Numbered from the stretch's first letter, positions 35,170 through 44,724 are shown. The stretch is 64,000 nt of DNA from Polycyclovorans sp964425915 (GCA_964425915.1 CAYROO010000001.1:248001-312000), one strand, 5' to 3'. Translations and numbers: made by a program. The notes: generated from the letters alone by a model not told the origin.

Positions 35170-35189
35170 CGTGACATCAGCCGTTCACG
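35170..35189. promoter_or_regulatory. Dyad upstream of the LuxR-family gene
   Basis: CGTGA (35170-35174) and TCACG (35185-35189) spaced as a 20-base imperfect palindrome ending 25 bases before the start codon. A second CGTGAAC lies at 35151-35157, also inverted relative to GTTCACG at 35183-35189. The spacing fits a lux-box-like autoregulatory site; no strong sigma70 -35 box is seen. Confidence 0.4.
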
Positions 35190-35214
35190 ATAGTAAAAAC
35201 AAGCCCCTCCCCGC

Positions 35215-36222
35215 ATGAAGCGACCGACTCCGGCCGACAGCGTCGATCCCGTGGATCGCTACATCGCGCAGCTTTACCGCTGGGCGCTGTCGATCGCCCC
35301 TGAGCACTACCGCGCCTGGGCCCTTAACGAGTGGGCCAAATACGTCCCGCACGATTTCGCGTTGTGGGGCACGGGCCTGGTGTCGGACTGGAAGTTCCAC
35401 ACCGTGACCGTCACCGGCGGCCTGCCACCCGACTTCCCCCGCGTATTGGAAGAGACCCGCCCGATCAACCCCATGCTGCCGGTGATTCTGCAGAATCTCG
35501 ACTGCCCGGTGGATTTCCGCTCGGTGGTACCGGATGCAACTTTCTTCCAATCCGAGTTCTATCGCCGCACCTTCGAACCTTTCGGGATCAATCGCGGCCT
35601 GTCGACCGCCCATCTGGACCGGCGCAGCGGTCTGTATTCCCTGCTCACCCTGTACCGCCGTGACCGCGACGCCACCTGGGACGACGCCGACCTGTCCCGG
35701 CAACGGCGCATCCCCTATCACCTGTTCAATGCGGCATCGCACGTCTTCTTCCTGCATTTGGCACGCAACCACCAGCGCATGCCGTCAGCGGCTGCCGCGG
35801 TGGTCGACAATCAACGGCGCTTCCATGAGACGCAGCCGCGCTTCCTGGACATGCTTGATGCGCACTTCCCGGATCGTGATGAGAGTCACGAGCTCCCCTT
35901 CGAGCTGCCGGAACCGGATGTCCCGGTGTTGCTCAACGACCGTCTGTGCGTACGCTGCGAGCCGGTGGGCGAGCTGTGGATCGTCTACCTGTGGCCGCCC
36001 GGGCCGCTGGACCGGCTGACCGCACGGGAACGCGAGATCGTGCTGGCGGTGTCACAGGGGCTGTCGTTCAAGCAGGCCGCCCGCAAAATCGGCGTGGCGC
36101 CGTCGACGGTGGCCAATCACCTGTACCGGATTTACCGCAAACTGGGTGTCTACAGCCGCACTGAGCTGGCCGCGCTGGTGTATCCGGAAGACGGCAACCC
36201 GGGTGTTAGCGGCGGGCCTTGA
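35215..36222 (+). CDS. LuxR-family transcriptional regulator
   Basis: 335 residues. The C-terminal GerE-type helix-turn-helix (about 268-325) reads LTAREREIVLAVSQGLSFKQAARKIGVAPSTVANHLYRIYRKLGVYSRTELAAL. The first 260 residues are a sensor-like region that I cannot assign to a known ligand domain; there is no receiver Asp motif and no clear acyl-homoserine-lactone pocket. No luxI gene is adjacent. Its last 17 bases overlap the 3' end of der on the other strand. Confidence 0.87.
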   Translation: MKRPTPADSVDPVDRYIAQLYRWALSIAPEHYRAWALNEWAKYVPHDFALWGTGLVSDWKFHTVTVTGGLPPDFPRVLEETRPINPMLPVILQNLDCPVDFRSVVPDATFFQSEFYRRTFEPFGINRGLSTAHLDRRSGLYSLLTLYRRDRDATWDDADLSRQRRIPYHLFNAASHVFFLHLARNHQRMPSAAAAVVDNQRRFHETQPRFLDMLDAHFPDRDESHELPFELPEPDVPVLLNDRLCVRCEPVGELWIVYLWPPGPLDRLTAREREIVLAVSQGLSFKQAARKIGVAPSTVANHLYRIYRKLGVYSRTELAALVYPEDGNPGVSGGP

Positions 36223-37627
36223 CCCGTGCCATCAAACGCTTCTTCTTCTTCACCTGCCGTGGGGTCAATTGATTGACGCGCCCCTTGAAGGGATTGTCGC
36301 CGGTCTTGAATTCCAGAATCAGCGGGACGCCCTTGAGCTTGAGCACGTCTCGGAAATGGTTGGCCAGATAGCGCTTGTAGCCATTCGGCAGGCGTTCGGT
36401 CTGGTTGCCGTGAATGATGATGCGGATCGGGTTGCGGCCGCCCTGATGGGCATAGCGCAGCTTGATGCGACGTCCCACCACCGCGGGCGGCGAATGTCGC
36501 GCCACCGCCGCCTCAAGTTCGCGGGTCAGCACCGGCGTCGGGATATCCCGCAGGGTCGCGTCCGCCACCTCGATGACTTCCCGCATCAGCACACCCACGC
36601 CGGACCCGTGTCGCGCCGAGATGTAATGCAGCGGTGCGAAATCGAGGAACGGTAGTTTCAGATCAACCTGATACCGCACCTGCTCGCGTTCACCATCATC
36701 AAGCCCATCCCACTTGTTGACGGCAATCAGCAGGGCACGCCCGCGCTGCGCGACCAGCCCCAGCAGGCGGGCATCCTGCTCGCTGATTTCGGTATGGGCA
36801 TCGACCACCGCGATCACCACATGAGCCCGCTCAATGGCTTCAAGGGTCTTGACGATGGAGAACTTCTCGATCACCTCGCTGACCCGTGCGCGCCGTCGGA
36901 CGCCAGCGGTGTCGATCAGCGTGAAGGCGCGCCCTTCCGCCTCGAACGGCACTTCGATCGCATCGCGGGTGGTACCGGGCAGGTCCGCGGCGAGGACGCG
37001 CTCTTCGCCCAGCAGACGATTGACCAGCGTGGACTTGCCGACGTTGGGACGGCCGACCACAGCCACGCGAATCCGGCCATCCTCCAGGGTGGGGACCTCG
37101 GGCATGGCGGGATAGTCCCCGAGTAAGCCATCCAGCAAGGCCCCGATACCGTCGCCGTGCTGCGCCGAGATGGCGAAGGGCTCACCCAGCCCCAGCGCGT
37201 AGAAATCGCCCCCAGCGGCCAGCCGCGTCTGCCCCTCGGCTTTGTTGACCAGCAAGGTCACCGGCTTGCCCAGTCGCCGCAGGAACTGGGCAATGGCCTC
37301 GTCACTGGGGTGACGCCCGGCACGGGCATCCACCAGGAACAACACCTGATCCGCTTCCGCCAGTGCCAGGCGCGCTTGGTCTTCAGCCAGCGCTGCCAGG
37401 GGTTCACTCGATTCCGGCATGAGGCCGCCGGTGTCCACCACCACGAAGGCGCGGTCATCATGGCGACCGCTGCCGTACTGGCGATCACGGGTCAGGCCGG
37501 CATAGTCCGCCACCAGGGCCGCACGGGTCCCGGTGAGGCGATTGAACAGGGTCGACTTGCCCACGTTGGGCCGACCCACCAGCACCAGCCGAGGCAGGCG
37601 CACCTGCGGGTTCACTTCGTCCGTCAT
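36206..37627 (-). CDS. der: Ribosome biogenesis GTPase Der (EngA)
   Basis: 473 residues with two tandem G domains (GRPNVGKSTLFNRL near 18, GRPNVGKSTLVNRL near 191; DTGGL and DTAGV G3 motifs; VNKAEG and VNKWDG G4 motifs) and a C-terminal KH-like domain ending in a Lys/Arg tail. Note VNKAEG where NKxD is usual: Asp is replaced by Glu in the first domain. Required for late 50S assembly. ATG 37627 chosen; the frame starts with GTG one codon earlier. Last gene of the minus-strand run. Confidence 0.95.
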   Translation of the reverse strand: MTDEVNPQVRLPRLVLVGRPNVGKSTLFNRLTGTRAALVADYAGLTRDRQYGSGRHDDRAFVVVDTGGLMPESSEPLAALAEDQARLALAEADQVLFLVDARAGRHPSDEAIAQFLRRLGKPVTLLVNKAEGQTRLAAGGDFYALGLGEPFAISAQHGDGIGALLDGLLGDYPAMPEVPTLEDGRIRVAVVGRPNVGKSTLVNRLLGEERVLAADLPGTTRDAIEVPFEAEGRAFTLIDTAGVRRRARVSEVIEKFSIVKTLEAIERAHVVIAVVDAHTEISEQDARLLGLVAQRGRALLIAVNKWDGLDDGEREQVRYQVDLKLPFLDFAPLHYISARHGSGVGVLMREVIEVADATLRDIPTPVLTRELEAAVARHSPPAVVGRRIKLRYAHQGGRNPIRIIIHGNQTERLPNGYKRYLANHFRDVLKLKGVPLILEFKTGDNPFKGRVNQLTPRQVKKKKRLMARVKARR

Positions 37628-37661
37628 CACCGTGTCCCGCCTGGGCCCCGCGGCCCTCTAC

Positions 37662-38798
37662 TTACTGCGCGCCTGTGCCGATGGCGAACAAGCGCCCATC
37701 GCGGCTGTAGGCCAGCAATTGATCACCGACCGTTACCGGCGCCCCCTGGAAGGCGGCACTCCCGGCTCGAACACGTCCGACCAACGAACCGTCGCGCGGC
37801 GAGAGCCAATGCAGATAGCCCTCGAAGTCGCCCAGAACCACCAGATCGCCCTGCGCTGCCGGCGCCGACAGGCGGCGGTAGAGCAGGTCCTCCTGCTTCC
37901 AGGCGGCCGCACCGGTCCGGGCATCGAGTGCCCAGACACGACCATCGGTGTCGCTGACCACCAGCTTGTCGTCCACCAGGGCCATCCCGCTGTAGCTGGC
38001 GATGCTGCGGCGCCACAGCACCTGACCGGTATCGCCGTCGACGCAGGCGAGTTCGCCGCCCACACTGGCCACATAAATCTCCTTATCGGCCGCCACCAGA
38101 TCGGCGTCGATATCAGCCAACCGCTCCAGCTCACTGCGTCCGGTCGGCGCTGCGATGACCTGCTCCCACAACAGCTGCCCATTGTCGGGATCAAGCGCCG
38201 CCATGCGCCCGTTGTCCATGCCGACAAACAGACGCCCACCGTGCAACAGCGGCGCCGACAGGCCGCGCAGTGTCAGGCTGGGGACACTGCGGTCGAAGGT
38301 CCAGCGCAGCGCGCCGCTGTCCCGTTCGAGGCCGTGCAACCGCCCGTCCACGGTACGGACAATGACCAGATCGAGGGTGCTGACCGGGTCCGCCATGACT
38401 TCACTGGAAACCGTGTGCCGCCAGCGCTCACGGCCATCGGCGCGCGACAGCGCCACGACCTCGGCATCGAGGGTTCCCACCAACACCAGATCACCGGCCA
38501 GCGCCGGTCCTGCGCTGGCGCGGGTCTGGGTTCGGGCCTCCCAGATCGGCCGACCGGTGTCGGGCACCAGCGCACGCACCTGCCCGGCCGCGCTGCTCAC
38601 GAACAGGGCGTCGTCCGCCACCGCTACACCGAGCCGGGAAAAGTGATCGCCAAGCGCAACACTGCGCGACCACGCCCGCTTGGGCTGTACCGCCGGGCTG
38701 GCGATATCCCGAAGCTCGGCCGGCTCGCGAACGTTTTCCTTACCCGAGCAGGCCACCAAAATCAGGCACGCGAAGGCGACTACGATAGGACGACGCAT
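37662..38798 (-). CDS. bamB: Outer membrane assembly lipoprotein BamB
   Basis: 378 residues. Lipobox LVACSG anchors it to the outer membrane. The rest is a PQQ-type eight-bladed beta-propeller, with repeated Gly-x-x-x-W/Ala-Leu-Asp units such as DNGRMAALDPDNGQLLWEQ and DTDGRVWALDARTGAAAWKQ. It supports beta-barrel insertion by BamA. It lies in the standard der-bamB-yfgM-hisS order, with its ATG overlapping the yfgM stop. Confidence 0.94.
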   Translation of the reverse strand: MRRPIVVAFACLILVACSGKENVREPAELRDIASPAVQPKRAWSRSVALGDHFSRLGVAVADDALFVSSAAGQVRALVPDTGRPIWEARTQTRASAGPALAGDLVLVGTLDAEVVALSRADGRERWRHTVSSEVMADPVSTLDLVIVRTVDGRLHGLERDSGALRWTFDRSVPSLTLRGLSAPLLHGGRLFVGMDNGRMAALDPDNGQLLWEQVIAAPTGRSELERLADIDADLVAADKEIYVASVGGELACVDGDTGQVLWRRSIASYSGMALVDDKLVVSDTDGRVWALDARTGAAAWKQEDLLYRRLSAPAAQGDLVVLGDFEGYLHWLSPRDGSLVGRVRAGSAAFQGAPVTVGDQLLAYSRDGRLFAIGTGAQ

Positions 38799-39436
38799 CA
38801 GGATTGCTCCACGTCGGCGAGATCATCGATCTTGTATTGCAGCAGCTGCCGATTGGGCGCGGCCGCATCGAGTGCCGCCAGGGCTTCGCGATAGGCACCC
38901 TGTGCGCCCCCCCGATCGCCCTGAGCCAACAGCACGTCGCCACGCAGTTCCAGGTACAGCGATTCGAAGCCGGGCGGCGTCGAGTTCAGCCGGGTGAGTG
39001 CCGCGTCCAGCTGCCCGCGCTCGAAGTCGACGCGCGCCAGCCGCAGATTGGCAAGCGCCGTCAGCGCCGCATCGTCGCTGTTGTCAGCGGCCCACAGCAG
39101 TGCAGCGCGGGCCGCGTCCAGCTGCCCCTCGGTCAAGGCGAGATCGGCCTGCTGCAACCGCGCCAACGCCGCATAGGGGCTGGCAGCAAACTCACGCGCC
39201 AGGGTATCGGCCATGCGGTTGACCTCCTCGGCTTGGCCATCCTCGCGCGCACGCTGCAGATCGTCGTAGATCTGTGAGGCCTGCAGCGCACGGCTCTCAC
39301 GGCTGCCCTGATACCCCTCCCAGCCAAAGATCGCAGCCAGACCGATCCCCAAGCCGGCGGCCAGGGCCTTCCAGTTGTCCTGCCACCATTTGCGCAGGGC
39401 ATCAAATTGCGCTTCGTCGTCGTAGTGCGTCGCCAC
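38798..39436 (-). CDS. yfgM: YfgM/ancillary SecYEG translocon subunit-like protein
   Basis: 212 residues: a short cytoplasmic N-terminus (DDEAQFDALRKWWQDNWKALA), one membrane helix (about 25-40) and a TPR-like periplasmic domain. In Escherichia coli YfgM joins the PpiD-SecYEG complex. The GTG at 39436 was chosen because it gives the family N-terminus and lies after the hisS stop; a TTG at 39478 would overlap hisS. Confidence 0.86.
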   Translation of the reverse strand: MATHYDDEAQFDALRKWWQDNWKALAAGLGIGLAAIFGWEGYQGSRESRALQASQIYDDLQRAREDGQAEEVNRMADTLAREFAASPYAALARLQQADLALTEGQLDAARAALLWAADNSDDAALTALANLRLARVDFERGQLDAALTRLNSTPPGFESLYLELRGDVLLAQGDRGGAQGAYREALAALDAAAPNRQLLQYKIDDLADVEQS

Positions 39437-39455
39437 GGGTTGTTCTCGTCCTGAT

Positions 39456-40724
39456 TTATCGGAATAGCTGACCGTCAAGATAGGTCGCCAGTTCTGCCAT
39501 GGCGATCATCGCCGGTTCAGACCCTGCTCGCAGGGATTTTACTTGAATGTGCTGGTCGGCCAGTTCGGCGTCCCCAAGCACCAGCGCCAGCGTGGCCCCG
39601 AGCCGGTCGGCCCGGCCCAGCTGCGCCTTCAGTTTGCCGCCGCCAGCGCTCACCACCAACCGCAGCTGCGGCAGCTGGTCGCGCAGCGATTCGCCCAGCT
39701 GCGCGGCAGCGCGGGCGGCCGCCTCACCCTGGCTGCAGATGACCACATGCGGCGCGTCACCCGGCAGCGGGATCCCACTGGCCTTCATCAACAGGATCAG
39801 CCGCTCGATCCCCGAAGCCCAGCCCACTGCCGGCGTCGGCGTACCACCCAACAGCGGGACCAAGCCGTCATAACGGCCGCCAGCACACACCGTGCCCTGG
39901 CTGCCGAGTTGGGTGGTGGTCCACTCGAACACCCCACGGCTGTAGTAGTCGAGGCCGCGCACGATGCGCGGGTTGACGACATAGGGAATTCCGAGGTCAC
40001 TGAGCCCCTGAAGAAGCCCATCGAAATGCGACCGGTCCTCATCATCGAGATAATCGGTGATCACCGGCGCATCGGCCACCAGCGCCTGAGTGGTCGGCAC
40101 CTTGGAGTCCAGCACCCGCAGCGGGTTGCTGTGCAGTCGCCGCTGTGCATCGGGATCGAGCGCCGCCGCGTGACGCTCCAGAAACGCCACCAGTGCCGCG
40201 CGGTAGCGCGCGCGGCTATCGCTGTTGCCGAGCGAGTTCAGCTCCAGCTGGACTTCGTCGAGCTGCAAACGGCGTAACAGGCGCGCCGACAGGGCGATGA
40301 CCTCAACATCGATATCCGGCCCTGCCAGGCCATACACCTCGGCACCCAGCTGGTGAAACTGGCGGTAGCGGCCCGCCTGCGGCCGCTCGTGCCGGAACAT
40401 CGGTCCGGCGTACCACAGGCGCTGTTGCTGGTTATGCAGCAGGCCGTGTTCCAGCCCGGCGCGGACACAGCTGGCGGTGCCTTCCGGACGCAGCGACAGG
40501 CTGTCGCCCTCGCGATCGTCGAAGGTGAACATCTCCTTCTCGACAACGTCGGTCACTTCTCCGATGGCCCGCTTGAACAGCGCGGTATGCTCCAGCATCG
40601 GCGTGCGGATCTCGCGATAGCCATAGGCCGCGAAGGTCTCCGCCGCAATCCGCTCGACGTGCTGCCAGATTGGGGTGTCTGCTGGCAGGATGTCATTGAA
40701 ACCACGTAGGGATTGCAGCTTCAT
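39456..40724 (-). CDS. hisS: Histidyl-tRNA synthetase
   Basis: 422-residue class II synthetase. MKLQSLRGFNDILPADTPIWQHVE at the N-terminus, motif 2 MFRHERPQAGRYRQFHQLG, the histidine-binding segment RGLDYYSRGVFEW, motif 3 GWASGIERLILLM, and the C-terminal anticodon-binding domain. The stop of ispG overlaps its start (ATGA), so the genes are translationally coupled. Confidence 0.97.
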   Translation of the reverse strand: MKLQSLRGFNDILPADTPIWQHVERIAAETFAAYGYREIRTPMLEHTALFKRAIGEVTDVVEKEMFTFDDREGDSLSLRPEGTASCVRAGLEHGLLHNQQQRLWYAGPMFRHERPQAGRYRQFHQLGAEVYGLAGPDIDVEVIALSARLLRRLQLDEVQLELNSLGNSDSRARYRAALVAFLERHAAALDPDAQRRLHSNPLRVLDSKVPTTQALVADAPVITDYLDDEDRSHFDGLLQGLSDLGIPYVVNPRIVRGLDYYSRGVFEWTTTQLGSQGTVCAGGRYDGLVPLLGGTPTPAVGWASGIERLILLMKASGIPLPGDAPHVVICSQGEAAARAAAQLGESLRDQLPQLRLVVSAGGGKLKAQLGRADRLGATLALVLGDAELADQHIQVKSLRAGSEPAMIAMAELATYLDGQLFR

Positions 40725-41833
40725 CCGGGCGTCCCCGCCTGTGCCTTTCGGCGCGCAGCGAGCTTGGCACGTACCAGCGCTTCGAGTCGGTCGACCAGCT
40801 GGTCGTTATGCGCCTTATGCTGGATCCGGCCGTCCTCGTAGATCGAATTCGGGCGGCCACCGGCAACCCCAAGCGCAGCCTCGCGCGCCTCACCCGGGCC
40901 GTTAACGACGCACCCGATCACCGCCAGATCCAGCGGCTCGTCGATGTCATCGAAACGCTGTTCCAGCTCCGCCACCACTTTCACCACATCGAAGTTTTGC
41001 CGCGAGCAGCTGGGGCAGGCCACCAAATTGATGCCGCGGTTGCGCAAGTGCAGTGACTTCAGGATGTCCCAGCCAACTTTGACTTCCTCCAGCGGATCAG
41101 CGGCCAGGGACACCCGCAAGGTATCGCCAATCCCCTCGGCCAGCAGCATGCCGAGGCCGATCGCGCTCTTGACCGCGCCCGCACGGGCGCCCCCGGCCTC
41201 GGTGATGCCGAGATGCAGCGGTTGCTCGACCTGCTGAGACAGCTTGCGATAGGCCTCCACCGTCATGAACACATCGGAGGCTTTCAGGCTGATCTTGAAA
41301 TCCTGGAAGTCGCGCTTCATCAGCAGGTCAATATGGCGCAGCGCCGATTCCACCAGGGCATCGGAGTTGGGTTCGCCGTACTTGCTCTGCAGGTCGGCTT
41401 CCAGCGATCCGGCGTTGACGCCAATGCGGATGGGGATGCCGTGGTGTCGGGCGCAGGCAACGATTTCGTCGACCTTGCGCTCACCGCCGATATTGCCCGG
41501 GTTGATGCGCAAGCAATCGGCCCCGGCCTCGGCGGCGGCAATGCCACACTTGTAGTTGAAGTGGATATCCGCGACCAAGGGCATGTACCCCACCGCGCGC
41601 TTGATCTCACCAAATGCCTTGGCGGCTGCCAGGGTGGGCACCGAAACGCGGACGATATCGGCGCCGGCCTTTTGCGCAGCCTGGATCTGCGCCACCGTCG
41701 CCGCCACATCCTCGGTGTCGGTGTTGGTCATGGTTTGCACCGCGATCGGCGCATCCCCGCCCACCGTGACACGGCCGACCCGGATCGCCCGGGTGCGACG
41801 GCGCACGATCTGAAATTGGCTTTTCATCGCCAT
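40721..41833 (-). CDS. ispG: 4-hydroxy-3-methylbut-2-en-1-yl diphosphate synthase (flavodoxin)
   Basis: Penultimate step of the MEP isoprenoid pathway; a [4Fe-4S] enzyme. 370 residues with GGDAPIAVQTMTNTDTEDV, the cluster Cys in LVACPSCSRQNFDV and IGCVVNGPGEA, and the barrel motifs of the GcpE family. It supplies precursor for IspB, encoded at 5136-6104. ATG 41833 chosen; ATG 41827 is possible. Confidence 0.95.
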   Translation of the reverse strand: MAMKSQFQIVRRRTRAIRVGRVTVGGDAPIAVQTMTNTDTEDVAATVAQIQAAQKAGADIVRVSVPTLAAAKAFGEIKRAVGYMPLVADIHFNYKCGIAAAEAGADCLRINPGNIGGERKVDEIVACARHHGIPIRIGVNAGSLEADLQSKYGEPNSDALVESALRHIDLLMKRDFQDFKISLKASDVFMTVEAYRKLSQQVEQPLHLGITEAGGARAGAVKSAIGLGMLLAEGIGDTLRVSLAADPLEEVKVGWDILKSLHLRNRGINLVACPSCSRQNFDVVKVVAELEQRFDDIDEPLDLAVIGCVVNGPGEAREAALGVAGGRPNSIYEDGRIQHKAHNDQLVDRLEALVRAKLAARRKAQAGTPG

Positions 41834-41851
41834 GGCATCACCGCCATCGGC

Positions 41852-42763
41852 TCAGGGATTGACCGGCAGGCTCAGGCGTGCCGTATTGTTCGACTGCGTA
41901 TGCGGGGTCAGATCGATGGCGGTGCCGTCAGCGGTCAGCTCGACCCCGGGTGCATTGCCCAGAAACACCGAAATCGGCGCCGTGCCCCGCACCTGCTGCG
42001 TCTGGCCCGGATTCATCAGTCCGTTCATCAGGGCGCTGCCACTGGCGTCATTGATACGGACCCAGGAGGTTTCACGGAAACGTAGCGTCAGCGCGATCTC
42101 CCCAGGGACGGCCGCTGGCTCGGATATCGTCGACGGCGCCGACGTCGGCGCAGGCGAAACGGGCTCAGTCTCAGACGCCGACTGGGGGGCTGCGTCACCG
42201 TCGCCGGCAGTACCATCCGCCGCATCCGCGCCCATCGCATCCGGCGTGGCGAGCGGCGACAGCACCGGATTGACCGCCACCGCTGCCTCGGGCGCGGCCG
42301 GTACACCCGAGCTCGGGACCGTGCCGCGGTCGAACCAGAGGAACAGCGCTACCGCCACCACGCCGATCAGCAGCGCGATGCCCAGCAAGCGCCCCACCCA
42401 GCCCCCATCGCTCTTGCTGGGGGACAGGCGGATTTTGGCCGGCATGCGCGGCGCTTCCGGCTTGACCCGTGCCGCATAGGCCGCCAACAGTTGCGTCTCG
42501 TCCAGCTCCAGCACCTTGGCGCATTTGCGGTAGTAGCCACGGACGTACACCGGTTCCAGCAGTGCCGCAAAGTCATCCCGTTCCAGGGCATCCAGGGTCG
42601 GCCGCGACAGCTTGATCTGCCCGGCGAACGCCTCCAGCCCCATTCCGCGCGCTTCGCGGGCCTTGCGGATCATCTCCCCCGGCGACGGCTGACTCACCGG
42701 TGCCGGAGTTGCAACGGGGGCGTCTTCTTGCGGGCGCTCGGGAGGCATGGAGTCGGAGGTCAT
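41852..42763 (-). CDS. rodZ: Cytoskeletal regulator RodZ-like protein
   Basis: 303 residues: an N-terminal cytoplasmic helix-turn-helix (about 28-95; GEMIRKAREARGMGLEAFAGQIKLSRPTLDALE), one membrane helix (about 127-146), an Ala/Pro/Thr-rich linker and a C-terminal periplasmic domain (about 220-300; DUF4115-like, SWVRINDASGSAL). RodZ links MreB to the elongation machinery. The pilF stop overlaps its start, placing it in the pilF-rodZ-ispG-hisS series. Confidence 0.88.
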   Translation of the reverse strand: MTSDSMPPERPQEDAPVATPAPVSQPSPGEMIRKAREARGMGLEAFAGQIKLSRPTLDALERDDFAALLEPVYVRGYYRKCAKVLELDETQLLAAYAARVKPEAPRMPAKIRLSPSKSDGGWVGRLLGIALLIGVVAVALFLWFDRGTVPSSGVPAAPEAAVAVNPVLSPLATPDAMGADAADGTAGDGDAAPQSASETEPVSPAPTSAPSTISEPAAVPGEIALTLRFRETSWVRINDASGSALMNGLMNPGQTQQVRGTAPISVFLGNAPGVELTADGTAIDLTPHTQSNNTARLSLPVNP

Positions 42764-43500
42764 GAACGGGGCTTTTCGACGGCTTCAGGCGATTCGGGGA
42801 ATTCCGCTTTCAACCGTAGCAAGTATCGTGCTGCGATTTCAGCATTGCCGAGCGCGCGCTCGGCGCGCACCCTCAGCAACAGGGTTTCAGCGGTGGCAGG
42901 CGCAGCCGCCTCATAACGAGTCATCAGCGCGCGCGCGCGCAGGGCATCGCCACGCCGCAGACTGATGGCGGCCAGCTGCGCCAGGGCATCGGGAAACGCG
43001 GGGTTGCGGTCCAGGGCCTTCAGCAGGAAGTCCTCGGCCTCGGCGGGCGCAGACTCGGCAACGCACACCGCGGCATTGGTCCAGGCCGCCTCCGGGGTGG
43101 GATAGCGGGGCGACTCTGCTGCCTCACGCAGCAGGCGCAGCCCTTCGGTCTGGCGCTCCCTTTCGCACAGGAACACCCCCAGATTGTTGCGGGTGGAGGC
43201 GTCGCCCGGATCCAGCGACAGGGCCCGACGATAGGCCGCCTCGGCCTTGTCGGGCTCGCCCAGTCGCTGATGCAGCACGCCCTTCACACTCCAGGCCAAC
43301 GCCATGTTGGGGGCGTATTCCAGCGCCCGCTTCAACTTGTCCTCGGCCTGCGCCAGCTGCCCACGGCGCAGGTAGTCCGCCCCGAGCTGGGTATTGATCC
43401 GCGCCGCTTCCTGGCGATCCTCCGCCGATAGCCCGGTACTGGCGCAGCCACCCAGCAGGATCAGGGCGGACAGCCCCAGCCATGACAGCAGGCGCTTCAT
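42760..43500 (-). CDS. pilF: PilF/PilW type IV pilus biogenesis lipoprotein
   Basis: 246 residues. Lipobox LLGGCAS after a short signal; then five or six TPR units (for example NTQLGADYLRRGQLAQAEDKLKRALEYAPNM). PilF pilots the PilQ secretin to the outer membrane. ATG 43500 (MKRLLSWLGLSALILLGG) chosen; the 24-codon extension lies inside rlmN. Start and stop overlap rlmN and rodZ by ATGA. Confidence 0.92.
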   Translation of the reverse strand: MKRLLSWLGLSALILLGGCASTGLSAEDRQEAARINTQLGADYLRRGQLAQAEDKLKRALEYAPNMALAWSVKGVLHQRLGEPDKAEAAYRRALSLDPGDASTRNNLGVFLCERERQTEGLRLLREAAESPRYPTPEAAWTNAAVCVAESAPAEAEDFLLKALDRNPAFPDALAQLAAISLRRGDALRARALMTRYEAAAPATAETLLLRVRAERALGNAEIAARYLLRLKAEFPESPEAVEKPRS

Positions 43501-44693
43501 TGCGCCACCACCGGGATATCGCGTAGCCGGTTCTTCTGGCGAGACTGGACCCGACCGACAAGTTGGCCACAAGCAGCGTCGATATCGTCACCTCGCGTCT
43601 TGCGGATGGTGGTGATGATGCGGCGCTGGCGCAGCACGTCGGCGAAGGCGCGAATGGCCTCCGGCGAGGAACGCCGGTAGTCGGTTTGCGGGAACGGATT
43701 AAATGGAATCAGATTGACCTTGGCCGGCATGTCGCCCAGCAGCCGCGCCAGATCGCGCGCCAGCGCCGGGCTGTCGTTGATGCCATCCAGCATCACGTAC
43801 TCGTAGACGATGTGGGACTTGCGATCCTTGCCACGCGTGTAGCGACGGCAGGCGGCCATCAGGTCCGCAACCGGATACTTGCGATTGATCGGTACCAGCG
43901 CGTCGCGCAGCGAGTCCACCGGTGCATGCAGCGACACGGCAAGTGCGGTATCGACATCCTCGCGCAGGCGATCAATGAACGGCACCAGACCACTGGTCGA
44001 CACGGTTACCCGCCGCTTGGACAGTCCGAAGCCGAAATCATCCAACAGAATGCGAATGGCGGTGAGCACCGGACCGTAGTTGGCCAGCGGCTCACCCATG
44101 CCCATGAACACGATGTTGGAAATATTGCGATCGGTCTGGAAGTCACAGCCGAGCGTGCGCGCGGCAAACCAGACCTGAGCGATGATTTCCGCCGTGGTCA
44201 TGTTGCGGTTCAGGCCCTGCTGCGCAGTCGAGCAGAAGCTGCAATCCATGGCACAGCCCACCTGCGACGACACACAGAGCGTGCCGCGATAGCGGCCCAC
44301 TACGCCAGGTGCCGGGTCCCGACGGCGGGTGTCGGGGTCGCCTTCCGGGATAAACACCGTCTCAATGGCGTTACCGCCCTGCAGGCGCAGGCCCCACTTG
44401 CGGGTACCGTCCACCGAGGTCTGCTCAGCGACCAGCTCCGGCGGCGCAATCTCGAAGTGCGCTGCCATGCGGCTGCGCAGATCCTTGCTGAGATTGGTCA
44501 TCGCCTCGAAGTCGTCGACCCCGCGGCGGTAGATCCACTGCATGACCTGGTCAGCACGAAACGGCTTCTCGCCGAGCGCCGCGAAGGCCGAACGCAGGTG
44601 CTCACGGTCCAGCCCGAACAGATTCACCCGCCCCGCCCCCGACGCAGCCGGCGCCGACGCCGGGGGTACGTCCTGGGGCGGGTTGTGGGTCAT
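43497..44693 (-). CDS. rlmN: 23S rRNA (adenine2503-C2)/tRNA methyltransferase RlmN
   Basis: Radical-SAM methyltransferase. 398 residues with the cluster motif CAMDCSFCSTAQQG (Cys-x3-Cys-x2-Cys), GMGEPLANY, SLHAP and the catalytic C-terminal Cys in RGDDIDAACGQL. ATG 44693 selected to match family length; there is no clear Shine-Dalgarno. Continuous with pilF and ndk in the conserved order. Confidence 0.96.
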   Translation of the reverse strand: MTHNPPQDVPPASAPAASGAGRVNLFGLDREHLRSAFAALGEKPFRADQVMQWIYRRGVDDFEAMTNLSKDLRSRMAAHFEIAPPELVAEQTSVDGTRKWGLRLQGGNAIETVFIPEGDPDTRRRDPAPGVVGRYRGTLCVSSQVGCAMDCSFCSTAQQGLNRNMTTAEIIAQVWFAARTLGCDFQTDRNISNIVFMGMGEPLANYGPVLTAIRILLDDFGFGLSKRRVTVSTSGLVPFIDRLREDVDTALAVSLHAPVDSLRDALVPINRKYPVADLMAACRRYTRGKDRKSHIVYEYVMLDGINDSPALARDLARLLGDMPAKVNLIPFNPFPQTDYRRSSPEAIRAFADVLRQRRIITTIRKTRGDDIDAACGQLVGRVQSRQKNRLRDIPVVAQ

Positions 44694-44724
44694 GGGGATG
44701 CCGTCAGGCGCCGCCGATGCGCAA

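Noticed and set aside
35215..36222. Acyl-homoserine-lactone receptor for the LuxR-family gene
   Set aside because: The N-terminal region lacks a recognisable autoinducer-binding pattern, and no luxI gene is nearby; only the GerE DNA-binding domain is supported.
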